Positions 19,618-28,212 of a stretch of 64,000 bases of DNA are shown in pieces. Position 1 is the stretch's first letter, and each line of letters opens with the position of its first letter. The DNA is taken from NCBI RefSeq assembly GCF_005860795.2, contig NZ_CP058350.1, positions 1,766,501 to 1,830,500 of the forward strand. The letters are read 5' to 3'. The position numbers were made by a program, and so were the translations under genes. Source of the stretch: Peteryoungia desertarenae. Lineage in GTDB: Bacteria; Pseudomonadota; Alphaproteobacteria; Rhizobiales; Rhizobiaceae. The notes below the pieces were generated by a model, which was not told the DNA's origin, did no database searches, and saw nothing but the letters and a program-made list of their open reading frames with translations.

Positions 19618-21936
19618 ATGGCCGACGACATCAGATCCATTGCCGCCCTCATCGCCACCGAGATCAATGCCCGTCCCGATCAGGTCACTGCCGCCGTTGG
19701 CCTGCTGGATGAGGGTGCCACGGTTCCCTTCATCGCCCGCTACCGCAAGGAAGTCACCGGCGGTCTTGATGATACCCAGCTGCGCAATCTCGCCGAACGG
19801 CTGATCTATCTGCGTGAGCTTGCCGCCCGTCGCAAATCGATCTTCGAAAGCATTGACGGCCAGGGCAAGATGACCGATGAGCTCGCGCGCAAGATCGCCT
19901 CGGTCACCACCAAGGCCGAGCTTGAAGACCTCTATCTGCCCTACAAGCCCAAGCGTCGCACCCGCGCCGAGATCGCCCGCGAGAAGGGGCTGCAGCCGCT
20001 TGCCGATGCGATCCTCGCCGACCGCATGAGCGACCCGCAACAGCTCGCAGCCGGTTACATCACCGAAGATGTGCCGGACGTGAAGACGGCGCTCGAAGGT
20101 GCCCGTGACATCATCGCCGAGCAGATCTCGGAAAATGCCGATCTCATCGGTCGCCTGCGCAACGACATGAAGGATCGCGCGATCCTCTATTCGAAGCTCG
20201 TCGACGGCAAGGCCGAGGCCGGCGCCAAGTTCGCTGACTATTTCGACCATTCCGAACGCTGGGCAACCGTCCCCGGCCACCGGGCGCTCGCCATGCTGCG
20301 CGGCTGGAACGAGGAATTCCTGTCGCTATCGATCGAAGTCGACCGCGATGACACGGCCCCTGTGAAGCCGAGCCAGCGCATGATCGCGAGCGCCTATCAG
20401 GTCGCGGCCAAGGGCCCTGCAGACCAATGGCTGCTGGAGGTTGCCGGCTGGACCTGGCGCGTCAAGCTTTCCGCATCTCTCTCGCTCGACCTGATGCGCG
20501 AATTGCGCGAGCGGGCCGAGGAAGAGGCCATCCACGTCTTCGCCCGCAATCTGAAAGACCTGCTGCTGGCAGCCCCCGCCGGATCGCGCCCGACCATGGG
20601 GCTTGATCCCGGCATCCGCACCGGCGTCAAGGTCGCCGTGGTCGATGGCACTGGCAAGGTGGTGGAAACGACGACCGTCTATCCCTTTCCGCCGAAGAAC
20701 GACATTCGCGGCACCCAGGCCGAGCTTGCCTCGCTCATCCGCAAGCACAAGGTCGAGCTGATCTCGATTGGCAATGGCACGGGCAGCCGCGAGACGGAAA
20801 AGCTCGTGGCCGACATGCTCGCCCAGTTCCCGTCGACTGCGCCGAAGCCGACGAAGGTCATCGTTTCGGAAGCGGGTGCCTCCGTCTATTCCGCCTCGGA
20901 AACCGCCGCCAAGGAATTCCCCAATCTCGACGTATCCTTGCGTGGCGCCGTTTCGATTGCCCGCCGCCTGCAGGATCCGCTCGCGGAACTCGTCAAGATC
21001 GAGCCGAAGTCGATCGGCGTCGGCCAGTACCAGCACGATGTCGATCAGGGCAAACTCGGTCGCTCGCTCGATGCCGTCGTCGAAGATGCGGTGAATGCCG
21101 TCGGCGTCGATCTCAACACGGCATCCGCCCCGCTGCTCGCGCGCGTCTCCGGTCTCGGCAAGACGACGGCGGAAGCCATCGTTGCCCATCGCGATGCCAC
21201 CGGCGCCTTCGAAAGCCGCAAGGATCTGCTGAAGGTCCCACGCCTGGGCGCCCGCACCTTTGAGCAATGCGCCGGCTTCCTGCGTATCCCGAATGGCAAG
21301 GAACCGCTCGACGCCTCATCCGTCCACCCGGAAGCCTATGGTGTGGCGAAGAAGATCGTCGCCGCTTGCGGTCGCGACCTGCGCTCGCTGATGGGCGACA
21401 GCGCGACCTTGAAAAGCCTCGATCCCAAACGCTTCATCGACGAGCAGTTCGGCCTCCCGACGGTCAAGGACATCCTGGCCGAACTGGAAAAGCCCGGCCG
21501 GGACCCGCGTCCGTCCTTCAAGACCGCGACCTTTGCCGAAGGGGTTGAGGAAATCACCGATCTCAAGGTCGGCATGACGCTCGAAGGCACCGTCACCAAT
21601 GTCGCCGCCTTCGGTGCCTTCGTCGATATCGGCGTGCATCAGGATGGCCTTGTCCACGTCTCCCAGCTTGCCGACCGCTTCGTCAAGGATCCGCATGAGG
21701 TGGTGAAAGCAGGCGATGTCGTGAAGGTCCGCGTCGTCGAGGTCGATGTCAAGCGCAAGCGCATCGCGCTCACGATGCGCAAGGATGGCGGCGAGGCGCA
21801 ACAGCCCTCGATGCGCGGGGATGCGCGCGGCAATGCCAACGCGATGAAACATTCCAATGCCCGCCCGCCGAAGCCGGAACAGCCCGCAATGGGCGGACTG
21901 GGTGCAGCGCTCGCCGAGGCCATGCGCAAGAAGTGA
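19618..21936 (+). CDS. tex: Tex-family S1 RNA-binding transcription accessory protein
   Basis: A 772-residue Tex protein, a cytoplasmic nucleic-acid-binding factor related to the core of Spt6. In order: an N-terminal helical region ([42 protein letters not shown]), a YqgF-like RNase H fold ([29 protein letters not shown]), helix-hairpin-helix motifs ([37 protein letters not shown]) and a C-terminal S1 domain ([32 protein letters not shown]). The start at 19618 suits the family start. It is a single-gene unit. Confidence 0.96.
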   Translation: MADDIRSIAALIATEINARPDQVTAAVGLLDEGATVPFIARYRKEVTGGLDDTQLRNLAERLIYLRELAARRKSIFESIDGQGKMTDELARKIASVTTKAELEDLYLPYKPKRRTRAEIAREKGLQPLADAILADRMSDPQQLAAGYITEDVPDVKTALEGARDIIAEQISENADLIGRLRNDMKDRAILYSKLVDGKAEAGAKFADYFDHSERWATVPGHRALAMLRGWNEEFLSLSIEVDRDDTAPVKPSQRMIASAYQVAAKGPADQWLLEVAGWTWRVKLSASLSLDLMRELRERAEEEAIHVFARNLKDLLLAAPAGSRPTMGLDPGIRTGVKVAVVDGTGKVVETTTVYPFPPKNDIRGTQAELASLIRKHKVELISIGNGTGSRETEKLVADMLAQFPSTAPKPTKVIVSEAGASVYSASETAAKEFPNLDVSLRGAVSIARRLQDPLAELVKIEPKSIGVGQYQHDVDQGKLGRSLDAVVEDAVNAVGVDLNTASAPLLARVSGLGKTTAEAIVAHRDATGAFESRKDLLKVPRLGARTFEQCAGFLRIPNGKEPLDASSVHPEAYGVAKKIVAACGRDLRSLMGDSATLKSLDPKRFIDEQFGLPTVKDILAELEKPGRDPRPSFKTATFAEGVEEITDLKVGMTLEGTVTNVAAFGAFVDIGVHQDGLVHVSQLADRFVKDPHEVVKAGDVVKVRVVEVDVKRKRIALTMRKDGGEAQQPSMRGDARGNANAMKHSNARPPKPEQPAMGGLGAALAEAMRKK

Positions 21937-21952
21937 CGGAGACCGTCTCCTC

Positions 21953-21987
21953 CAAAAAAGAATGGGCCGGGAACCAAGTCCCGACCC
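21953..21987 (-). terminator. Terminator downstream of the DksA-like gene
   Basis: Stem-loop with arms 21964-21973 and 21979-21987 (GGGTCGGGA/TTCCCGGCCC on the minus strand, one G-T wobble) followed on the minus strand by ATTCTTTTTT. It lies beyond the stop of the gene ending at 22018. Confidence 0.85.
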
Positions 21988-22017
21988 GTTTCGGCCCGCC
22001 CAAGCGTATTAAAGTGA

Positions 22018-22338
22018 TTAGCGCCCTGGCACGCAATCCTCACAAAATGGGGTGTGGGGGACGACCGCCAGACGTTCGGCGGAAATCGGCTCACCACAGG
22101 TGACGCAAATTCCGTAGGTGCCGGCCTTCAGCCTGTCGAGTGCAGCGTCGATGGCCTTGAGCTCCTCTTCGCCGACCTGGCCGAATTCTTCGAGCACCTC
22201 GTCATTCTCGCTTTCAGTCGCGCGCTCTTCGCTGTCGGCGCTTTTCAGCCGACCGAGATCGGCATCAATCTTCCTGAGCCTTGTCTCGATCTCAAGTTTG
22301 CGGGCCCGCAGGATGTCTTCCGGAGAGACGTTTTTCAT
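22018..22338 (-). CDS. DksA/TraR-family zinc-finger protein
   Basis: A 106-residue member of the DksA/TraR family, which binds the RNA polymerase secondary channel and modulates stringent-response promoters. The C4 zinc finger is visible as CVTC followed by CEDC (GTYGICVTCGEPISAERL...PFCEDC), preceded by an acidic helical region. It is shorter than true DksA, closer to TraR or YocK-like proteins. It follows the UspA gene on the same strand with a 21-base gap, so both probably share the promoter marked by the Fnr/FixK-type box at 22836. The link suggests a role under low oxygen, which is inference. Confidence 0.88.
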   Translation of the reverse strand: MKNVSPEDILRARKLEIETRLRKIDADLGRLKSADSEERATESENDEVLEEFGQVGEEELKAIDAALDRLKAGTYGICVTCGEPISAERLAVVPHTPFCEDCVPGR

Positions 22339-22359
22339 CTTCGTTTTCCTCTCGTGCCT

Positions 22360-22770
22360 TTAGCGGTCCACCAGCACCGAGCACTTGGCATGCCGGACCA
22401 CACGGTCGGCAGTGGCGCCGATCAGATAGTTCGAGAAGTCCGGTACATGCGAAGCGATGATGATGAGATCGGCCTGATGTTCCTGGGCTGCAGCCAGGAT
22501 CTCGCGGGCCGCCGCGCCAGAGCGGATTTCCAGCTTCGCATCGATATTGGTCTTTTGCTTGAGCTCGGTAAGCTTGGCACGCGCATCGCGCACCGTTCCC
22601 TCAATCACGTCTACCGGGAGGTCGATGGCGATATAGCCTGGCATGTCCTCGACAACACTGATGACAATGATCTCGCCGCCTTCGTCCAGAAGCGTTGCAG
22701 CCTGACGCAGGATTTTCTCACCTTTGTCCAACTGGGCGCAATCAACAGGGACGATAATGGTCTTGTACAT
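22360..22770 (-). CDS. Universal stress protein UspA family
   Basis: A single Usp domain of 136 residues: the N-terminal strand YKTIIVPVDCAQLDKGEKIL, the middle IIVISVVEDMPG and the C-terminal block ADLIIIASHVPDFSNYLIGATADRVVRHAKCSVLVDR. The usual ATP-binding G-2x-G-9x-G(S/T) pattern is altered (GATADRVVRHAKCSV), so it may not bind ATP in the usual way. A consensus Fnr/FixK box (22836-22849) lies about 70 bases upstream of the start. In rhizobia several usp genes belong to FixK/FnrN regulons, so anaerobic or microaerobic induction is likely. Confidence 0.92.
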   Translation of the reverse strand: MYKTIIVPVDCAQLDKGEKILRQAATLLDEGGEIIVISVVEDMPGYIAIDLPVDVIEGTVRDARAKLTELKQKTNIDAKLEIRSGAAAREILAAAQEHQADLIIIASHVPDFSNYLIGATADRVVRHAKCSVLVDR

Positions 22771-22835
22771 GGCGATCTCCTCTTGGGGATGTTTCCTCTA
22801 TGGCCTGACAATGGGCCTGGGCCGACAACCCCGCA

Positions 22836-22849
22836 TTGATCAGGATCAA
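22836..22849. promoter_or_regulatory. Fnr/FixK-type box upstream of uspA-dksA-like pair
   Basis: TTGATCAGGATCAA fits the TTGAT-N4-ATCAA consensus exactly. Its centre is about 72 bases upstream of the UspA start, consistent with activation from -41.5 at a transcription start near 22800. The site is symmetric, so it could also act on the divergent VOC gene, but it is much farther from that start. Confidence 0.75.
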
Positions 22850-22900
22850 GTTTGGAGAAGCGCAGACTGTTCCATTTTGGTGAACAATAATTCAATATAA

Positions 22901-22926
22901 TGGAATATTCACTGAACGATATTCCA
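22901..22926. promoter_or_regulatory. Inverted repeat upstream of the VOC gene (operator candidate)
   Basis: TGGAATAT (22901-22908) and ATATTCCA (22919-22926) form a perfect 8-base inverted repeat with a 10-base spacer, about 80 bases before the VOC protein start. AT-rich surroundings suggest the promoter is here. The binding protein is unknown; a MarR- or TetR-type regulator is plausible. Confidence 0.5.
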
Positions 22927-23005
22927 TGCCAATATGGGGACAAGAAGATCGGTTTCCCGGTCGCCAAAGAACAGGCCACTTCGGATGGCTGAAGGAGTAT
23001 GGAAG

Positions 23006-23893
23006 ATGTCGATAATGGAAGCGATCGAAGCGCCGCAAAGCTTCGCCATGACACGGCCCGTTACAGTCGGGCAGGGCCATCTGATGGTCCGTGATCTCGA
23101 CCAGATGATCGCATTCTACCGGGACGTCATCGGTCTCTCGGTCATCGAGAAGACGGCAAGCGGTGCTTTGATGGGTGTCGCGGGGCGCCCTCTCATGACG
23201 CTGAGCACAGCCGGTCAGATCGTGTATGCACCCCGCAATGCGGCCGGTCTGTTCCACACGGCATTCCTGGTGCCGAACCGGCAGGCACTGGCGCACTGGC
23301 TGGCTCATGTGGCCCATCTTGGCGTCACCCTGGAGGGCGCGAGCGACCATGATGTGAGTGAAGCGATCTATCTGTCCGATCCCGAGGGCAATGGTATCGA
23401 GATCTATCGGGATCGCCAGCCGGATGAGTGGCGTTATACGGCGGATGGCGGAGTTCACATGGACACCCGGCGTCTCGATCTGCAGGCGCTTTACGACACT
23501 GCACCGAAGACCGCCTGGAGTGGCATGGCTCAAGGCACCGCGATTGGCCATATCCACCTGCAGGTGGGCAATGTGGAGCAAGCTGATCGGTTCTACGAAG
23601 GCGTTCTCGGCCTGCGCAAGATGGCGTCCTATCCGGGGGCAAGTTTCTTCTCCTCCGGCGCCTATCACCACCATGTTGCGGCCAATGTCTGGAACAGCCG
23701 CAACGCAGGTGTCCGCGCAAAAGGCATGACAGGTCTTGCCCGCTACTCTCTGGCATTCAAGGACCTCGCAGAACGCGACCGCGTGCTGCAAACGCTGGAG
23801 CAGCTGGAGATAGCGGTGACCCGAACCGGAGAGGGGCATGACTTCAAGGACCCCTGGGGTATCGGCATTACCCTGGTCGCTGAAAGCGCCTGA
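23006..23893 (+). CDS. VOC-family dioxygenase-like protein (CatE type)
   Basis: Two vicinal-oxygen-chelate modules in 295 residues. The first begins GQGHLMVRDLDQMIAFYRDVIGLSV and the second GHIHLQVGNVEQADRFYEGVLGLRK. Metal-ligand candidates in the second module are the His in GHIHL, the His in AYHHHVAAN and the Glu near the end in GIGITLVAE, matching the 2-His-1-carboxylate set of extradiol dioxygenases such as Bacillus CatE. The start at 23006 follows AAGGAG. It is divergent from uspA, with the inverted repeat at 22901-22926 in between. CatE-like enzymes can be induced by quinones; whether this one acts on catechols is not shown. Confidence 0.85.
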   Translation: MSIMEAIEAPQSFAMTRPVTVGQGHLMVRDLDQMIAFYRDVIGLSVIEKTASGALMGVAGRPLMTLSTAGQIVYAPRNAAGLFHTAFLVPNRQALAHWLAHVAHLGVTLEGASDHDVSEAIYLSDPEGNGIEIYRDRQPDEWRYTADGGVHMDTRRLDLQALYDTAPKTAWSGMAQGTAIGHIHLQVGNVEQADRFYEGVLGLRKMASYPGASFFSSGAYHHHVAANVWNSRNAGVRAKGMTGLARYSLAFKDLAERDRVLQTLEQLEIAVTRTGEGHDFKDPWGIGITLVAESA

Positions 23894-24004
23894 TAAACAC
23901 CAGGGAACTCTCCATCTCATTTCCGCGTTCACAGCCGGTATGAGAGGGACGGATGCCATGGTCAGTCGACAGACCAACTACCATTTTTCGACGCTGGTGC
24001 GCGC

Positions 24005-25099
24005 ATGAACGCCGTCGGACCTCGACGGCAATCCGCAGGCCGACTGCATCGGACATCCCTCCGAAAAACGGGTCTCGACTATGCCGTCACCTGGTCCGTG
24101 ATCGGCCTGTTCTTGATATTCGCGCTGATCGCTCTGCACCTGGCCTCCTTCATCCTCATCCCGTTGACCCTTGCCGTGGTCACAGGCCTCATTCTCGGGC
24201 TTGCAGCAGATAAGCTCGGCACGCTTGGTATGCCACCCATGCTCAATGCGCTCCTCTTGACCAGCGCATTTGCCGTAATCGCGCTGATGGTCGGCTCCGC
24301 AGTCATGGAACCGGTTCAGAACCTGCTTGGGGATGCGCCAGATATGATCGATGGTGCGCTCGATTACATCATGCCCCGTGTGGAGCATGTTTCGTGGTTG
24401 CACAGGCCGCTCCAAGCGCTCATCCATGGCCCGATTTCGAGCGAGACCATGCTGGAAAACACGGGCACGATCATTTCGACGCTTGCGACCGGCGTGACGC
24501 CTGCCTTGCTCCAGATCCTCATCTTTCTCGGCAGTCTCGTCCTGTTTCTGGCAAACCGCCTTGCCATTCGTCGCGCCCTGATCATCGGATTTCAGGATCG
24601 GGAGCGCCGGCTGATCGCCATCCGGGCCTATAATGCCGTCGAGCGTGCCCTCGGGTTTTATTTCGCCACGGCACTGGTTCTCTACGCCGCCTTCGGTACG
24701 GTCGCAGCCATCATTGCCATGCTTGGCGGACTTGGCAGTCCGGTCCTCTGGGGGCTTTCGGCCTTTCTCCTGAGCTTCATTCCCTTCCTTGGCATTGCGC
24801 TGGTAACGCTCGCCATGTCGATCAGCGGGCTTCTGGTTCATGATGGCGTGCTGCTCGGTCTCCTGCCGGCTGCTGCGTTTTTTCTTGTCAATGGCATCTT
24901 CGAGAATCTGGTCCTTCCGGCCGTCATGGGGCGTCGCCTGCAGATGAATGCCTTCATGCTCTTTGTCGCGATTGTCTTCTGGACCTGGCTCTGGGGCGGG
25001 GTCGGCGCCATGTTGGCCGTACCGCTTTCCCTGATCGTGGTCACCCTCGCATCCGAACTTCTGCCAAAGGGCAAGGCAAAACCCAGTCTGCCGCAGTGA
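24005..25099 (+). CDS. AI-2E transporter (PerM) family permease
   Basis: A 364-residue polytopic membrane protein. Predicted segments include about 28-65 (a helical pair), 75-95, a soluble stretch with amphipathic helices (about 100-165), then five or more helices from 170 to 350. Family-typical blocks are ALGFYFATALVLYAAFG, SPVLWGLSAFLLSFIPFLG and IFENLVLPAVMGRRLQMNAFMLFVAIVFWTWLWGGVGAMLAVPL. The family name comes from autoinducer-2 export claims, but members have varied or unknown substrates, so transport of AI-2 is not asserted. It lies 111 bases after the VOC gene on the same strand. Confidence 0.9.
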   Translation: MNAVGPRRQSAGRLHRTSLRKTGLDYAVTWSVIGLFLIFALIALHLASFILIPLTLAVVTGLILGLAADKLGTLGMPPMLNALLLTSAFAVIALMVGSAVMEPVQNLLGDAPDMIDGALDYIMPRVEHVSWLHRPLQALIHGPISSETMLENTGTIISTLATGVTPALLQILIFLGSLVLFLANRLAIRRALIIGFQDRERRLIAIRAYNAVERALGFYFATALVLYAAFGTVAAIIAMLGGLGSPVLWGLSAFLLSFIPFLGIALVTLAMSISGLLVHDGVLLGLLPAAAFFLVNGIFENLVLPAVMGRRLQMNAFMLFVAIVFWTWLWGGVGAMLAVPLSLIVVTLASELLPKGKAKPSLPQ

Positions 25100-25174
25100 T
25101 GCCGAAGACTGCGTCACAGGAGTGTCATTCTCGCAGGCTAGGTGTCGCCGGATAACTCACAGACCGGCTGCCCC

Positions 25175-26029
25175 ATGACCGTCACGACACCCCTTCTTCG
25201 CCTGGGTATCATCGCCGACCCGCAATATGCCGAGCTTCCACCCAATGAGGAACTCAACCGATTCTATGCCAACAGCCTGAAGAAGATTCGCGACGCTGTT
25301 GATCTATTCAATGCCAATGAGCTGGATGCCGTCGTGGTTCTCGGAGACCTGATCGATGCCGACGCCGTGCATTTCGAGCCAGTGTTGCGGGAGCTTGGCA
25401 GGCTGCGCCACCCGCAAATCCTGTTACCCGGCAATCACGATTTTCTGGTGGAACCCGAACATCTGGCCGGGGTCTACCACCGCCTCTCGATGCCTGCGCC
25501 CTATTATTCGAGGCAGGTCAACGGCATTCACCTCATCATACTCGATGGCAGTGAGATCTCGCTCTTTGCGCCGCCACCCGGTGATCCGCGCAGGCAGCAG
25601 GCCGAATCGCGCCTCACTGCACTGCGGGCATCGAAAGCGCCGAATGCTCATCCCTGGAACGCCGGCATTGGCGGCGAGCAAAGGTCATGGCTGAAGGCCC
25701 TGCTAGATGACATGGATGGCAAGGGCGAGAAGGCGATCGTGCTCGGGCATTATCCGGTCTATCCGCCATCCGATCACAATCTCTGGAACGCTGAGGATGT
25801 TGCCGGCTTGTTGGCGAGGTCTCCATCCGCCGTGGCCTATCTCTGCGGTCACGATCACCGAGGGGGCTTTGGCACAAAGGGCGGAACCCATTTCGTCACG
25901 TTCAAGGGCATGGTCGACACGGAAGCGGACAATGCCTTCGCCATCGTCGAACTCTTTGCCGATCGCCTGAATGTGATGGGCTTTGGACGTGAAGTCAGCC
26001 GCGAACTCTCCCTTTGCGAAGCCAGATGA
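25175..26029 (+). CDS. Metallophosphoesterase (ADP-ribose/CDP-alcohol diphosphatase-like)
   Basis: Calcineurin-like phosphoesterase of 284 residues with all metal motifs: GIIADPQYAE (D-x-H position occupied by D-x-Q), VVLGDLIDAD, PGNHDF, VLGHYPVYPPSDHN and LCGHDHRGG. The D-x-Q variant and the phrase RFYANSLKKIRDAVDLFN resemble the Mn-dependent ADP-ribose/CDP-alcohol diphosphatase group, so a nucleotide diphosphate substrate is likely. The start is set at ATG 25175; GTG at 25142 would add 11 residues and is possible. No signal peptide is seen, so it is cytoplasmic. Confidence 0.85.
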   Translation: MTVTTPLLRLGIIADPQYAELPPNEELNRFYANSLKKIRDAVDLFNANELDAVVVLGDLIDADAVHFEPVLRELGRLRHPQILLPGNHDFLVEPEHLAGVYHRLSMPAPYYSRQVNGIHLIILDGSEISLFAPPPGDPRRQQAESRLTALRASKAPNAHPWNAGIGGEQRSWLKALLDDMDGKGEKAIVLGHYPVYPPSDHNLWNAEDVAGLLARSPSAVAYLCGHDHRGGFGTKGGTHFVTFKGMVDTEADNAFAIVELFADRLNVMGFGREVSRELSLCEAR

Positions 26030-26177
26030 ACCCATGTCCCAAGGGCAAATTCCTGGCAAAACATACCGAGACGTCTCACTTTAATGTCATTTTCGAGAAC
26101 CCCATAGTTATTGCAAACATTCCATGTTTACTGCTGTTCCAGCCGGATGGTCCGGTTTAGCCCGAGGAGAACAACGT

Positions 26178-26621
26178 ATGAAGCTCAAGATCGTCATGGC
26201 CGCGGCAATCGCCGCTGCCCTGGGTGTGGGGTCCGCAATCGCTGCCGGCGAGCCGCAGACTGTCCGTCAGGAAGAAATGAAGAAAGTCGGCGGTGCCATG
26301 GGTGCGCTTGGCGGGATCGCAAAAGGTGAGCGCCCCTATGACGCAGCGGCGGTCACGACTGCGCTCACGACGCTGGCGGCAGTCGCCAAGACCTATCCGG
26401 ATCACTTCCCGGTCGGCAGTGAAACCGGCATGGACAGCGAAGCCAGCCCGAAGATCTGGGAAAACATGGATGACTTCAAGGCCAAGGCTGCGAACCTCGC
26501 AACCATTGCGGAGGCACAGCTCGCTTCTCTTCCCGCCAATCAGGCTGGCGTTGGAGCGGCCATGCAGGCACTTGGCGCGACCTGCGGCGACTGTCATCAG
26601 ACCTACCGCCTGAAGAACTGA
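26178..26621 (+). CDS. Cytochrome c-prime (class II c-type cytochrome)
   Basis: A 147-residue exported cytochrome. The start at 26178 follows AGGAGA; a longer frame from 26124 has none. A signal peptide ends near AIAAGEP. The mature four-helix protein has Arg in the N-terminal helix (VRQEEMKKVGGAMGALG) and a single heme motif CGDCH near the C terminus (TCGDCHQTYRLKN), the layout of cytochrome c-prime, which binds nitric oxide and protects against it in several bacteria. It precedes a diheme cytochrome gene on the same strand, suggesting a periplasmic electron-transfer pair. Confidence 0.9.
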   Translation: MKLKIVMAAAIAAALGVGSAIAAGEPQTVRQEEMKKVGGAMGALGGIAKGERPYDAAAVTTALTTLAAVAKTYPDHFPVGSETGMDSEASPKIWENMDDFKAKAANLATIAEAQLASLPANQAGVGAAMQALGATCGDCHQTYRLKN

Positions 26622-26714
26622 TCCCCGACAGGGGCCTTTGTCGCGATCCGGTTGTTCAGCGGCCGGATCGCACTTTGCGGGCACGGGTCGCCCGAAACTT
26701 CAGGAGTGAGGTCC

Positions 26715-27632
26715 ATGGCATCCACATGGCGAAAGGGGCTTGGCGGCCTCCTTGCAGCCGGCGTCCTTGGTGGCGCGGCGTTTCTTTTCTTCACAGCCCC
26801 GAACCGTCATGATCCTTCGACTTGGGCAGGGCTTGGCGAGCCTGATCTTGAAAATGGTCGGAACGTGTTTTTCACCGGCGGCTGCGCCAGTTGCCATGCA
26901 CCGGCGGATGCCTCGGGTGATGCGCGACTGATCCTGTCGGGCGGGGCTCCGATCCACAGCGATTTCGGCACCTTCCATCCCCCGAACATTTCCAGCAGCC
27001 CGTCAGCTGGGATCGGTGCCTGGACGCTTGCCGAATTCGGTGATGCCATGACCCGGGGTGTCGGTCGCAATGGCGAACATCTTTATCCGTCATTCCCATA
27101 CACATCCTATTCGCGCATGACGCCGAAGGATATCAACGATCTTTACGGTTTCATGTTGAGCCTTCCCGCCAGCGAGGCGGTTGCCCCGGCCCATGAATTG
27201 CCCTTCCCCTTCAATGTCCGCAGGTCGCTTGGCGGTTGGAAGTTCCTCTATTTTTCTGAGGAGCCGATTGCCGAACTGGCCGATGCTTCCGACCTGGTCA
27301 AACGGGGCCAGTATCTCGTCGAAGGCGCTGGGCATTGCGGCGAATGCCACACACCCCGCAACATCATCGGTGGACCGAAACTGGCCAGCTGGCTGGGAGG
27401 AGGCCCCAATCCGGAAGGCGAGGGCATGATTCCCAATATCACGCCAGGCTCCAGAAGCATGGGGTCCTGGGGCGAGGGCGATATCGTCAGCTACCTCCAG
27501 ACCGGCTTCACTCCGGATTATGACAGCGTCGGTGGCACAATGGTATCGGTCCAGAAGAACATGGCCGAATTGCCGAATGCCGACATTGAGGCAATGGCCG
27601 CCTATCTGAAGGCGATCCCCGCTGTGGAATAA
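26715..27632 (+). CDS. Diheme cytochrome c
   Basis: A 305-residue protein with an N-terminal membrane anchor or signal (GLGGLLAAGVLGGAAFLFF) and two cytochrome c domains with heme sites CASCH (about residue 56) and CGECH (about 209). Axial Met candidates occur in SYSRMTPKD and GGTMVSVQKNM. The arrangement resembles cytochrome subunits that accept electrons from periplasmic dehydrogenases. CAGGAG upstream supports the ATG at 26715. It follows cytochrome c-prime by 93 bases and is likely co-transcribed. No dehydrogenase subunit is nearby, so its donor is unknown. Confidence 0.9.
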   Translation: MASTWRKGLGGLLAAGVLGGAAFLFFTAPNRHDPSTWAGLGEPDLENGRNVFFTGGCASCHAPADASGDARLILSGGAPIHSDFGTFHPPNISSSPSAGIGAWTLAEFGDAMTRGVGRNGEHLYPSFPYTSYSRMTPKDINDLYGFMLSLPASEAVAPAHELPFPFNVRRSLGGWKFLYFSEEPIAELADASDLVKRGQYLVEGAGHCGECHTPRNIIGGPKLASWLGGGPNPEGEGMIPNITPGSRSMGSWGEGDIVSYLQTGFTPDYDSVGGTMVSVQKNMAELPNADIEAMAAYLKAIPAVE

Positions 27633-27667
27633 ACCGCCTGTTAGGATTGGAGCGTCATCATTATCCG

Positions 27668-27898
27668 ATGAAGATGGCGCAAAGACCGACATTGCAGGAA
27701 CTTGTTGAAACCGTGGCCCGGATGAGCGCGCGGTTCTCCGCATCCGGCGATCCACGCGTCGTCGATCTGATGCACTATGTTTCGATGCTGGAGCGGCGCT
27801 TCGAAGCGGATCTTCCCGACCCGCGTGATCAAGCCTTGGCCCATGCTTCAGCGCTGATGGTTGTGCGCGCGGTGGCAGAGCAATGGCAGCTGGAATGA
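27668..27898 (+). CDS. Small protein of unknown function (paralogue A)
   Basis: A 76-residue, mostly helical protein. Its C-terminal half (DPRVVDLMHYVSMLERRF..DPRDQALAHASALMVVRAVAEQW) resembles the next small gene in order and spacing: DPR, a helix, DPR, then an Ala-rich helix ending in QW or KW. The start is uncertain: TTG at 27647, ATG at 27668 and ATG at 27674 are all in frame, and none has a strong ribosome binding site. It follows the diheme cytochrome by 35 bases. I do not recognise a family. Confidence 0.6.
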   Translation: MKMAQRPTLQELVETVARMSARFSASGDPRVVDLMHYVSMLERRFEADLPDPRDQALAHASALMVVRAVAEQWQLE

Positions 27899-27972
27899 GC
27901 GGCCATCTGAAAGACCAGCACCGCGCAAGCCTCAGCCGTCATGGTGCCGCCGACATGAAATGCGGAGGGGAC

Positions 27973-28197
27973 ATGAGCATTGAACGTCGGCGGATGGAAA
28001 ACGCTATCCGCTCGCTGCTCGACAACTATCCTGATCCGGCCCTTCATCGCTGGGTTTCGGAAACGGTGCGAGCATTTGACAAGCGGCTTTCGGCCATCGT
28101 CGATCCGCGCGAGCGCGATCATGCCCAGCAGGCGGCCCTGGTGTTGATCAAGACCACGTTGCAGAAATGGTCCGAGAACCCGCCCGTTCGGCATTGA
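27973..28197 (+). CDS. Small protein of unknown function (paralogue B)
   Basis: A 74-residue helical protein. ATG at 27973 has GGAGGG at a good distance; a longer frame overlapping the previous gene is less likely. The segment DPALHRWVSETVRAFDKRLSAIVDPRERDHAQQAALVLIKTTLQKW parallels paralogue A, so the two probably arose by tandem duplication. No signal peptide or motif of known function is visible. It is the last gene of the cytochrome cluster before a convergent gene. Confidence 0.62.
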   Translation: MSIERRRMENAIRSLLDNYPDPALHRWVSETVRAFDKRLSAIVDPRERDHAQQAALVLIKTTLQKWSENPPVRH

Positions 28198-28212
28198 GCC
28201 GAACTGCACTTC

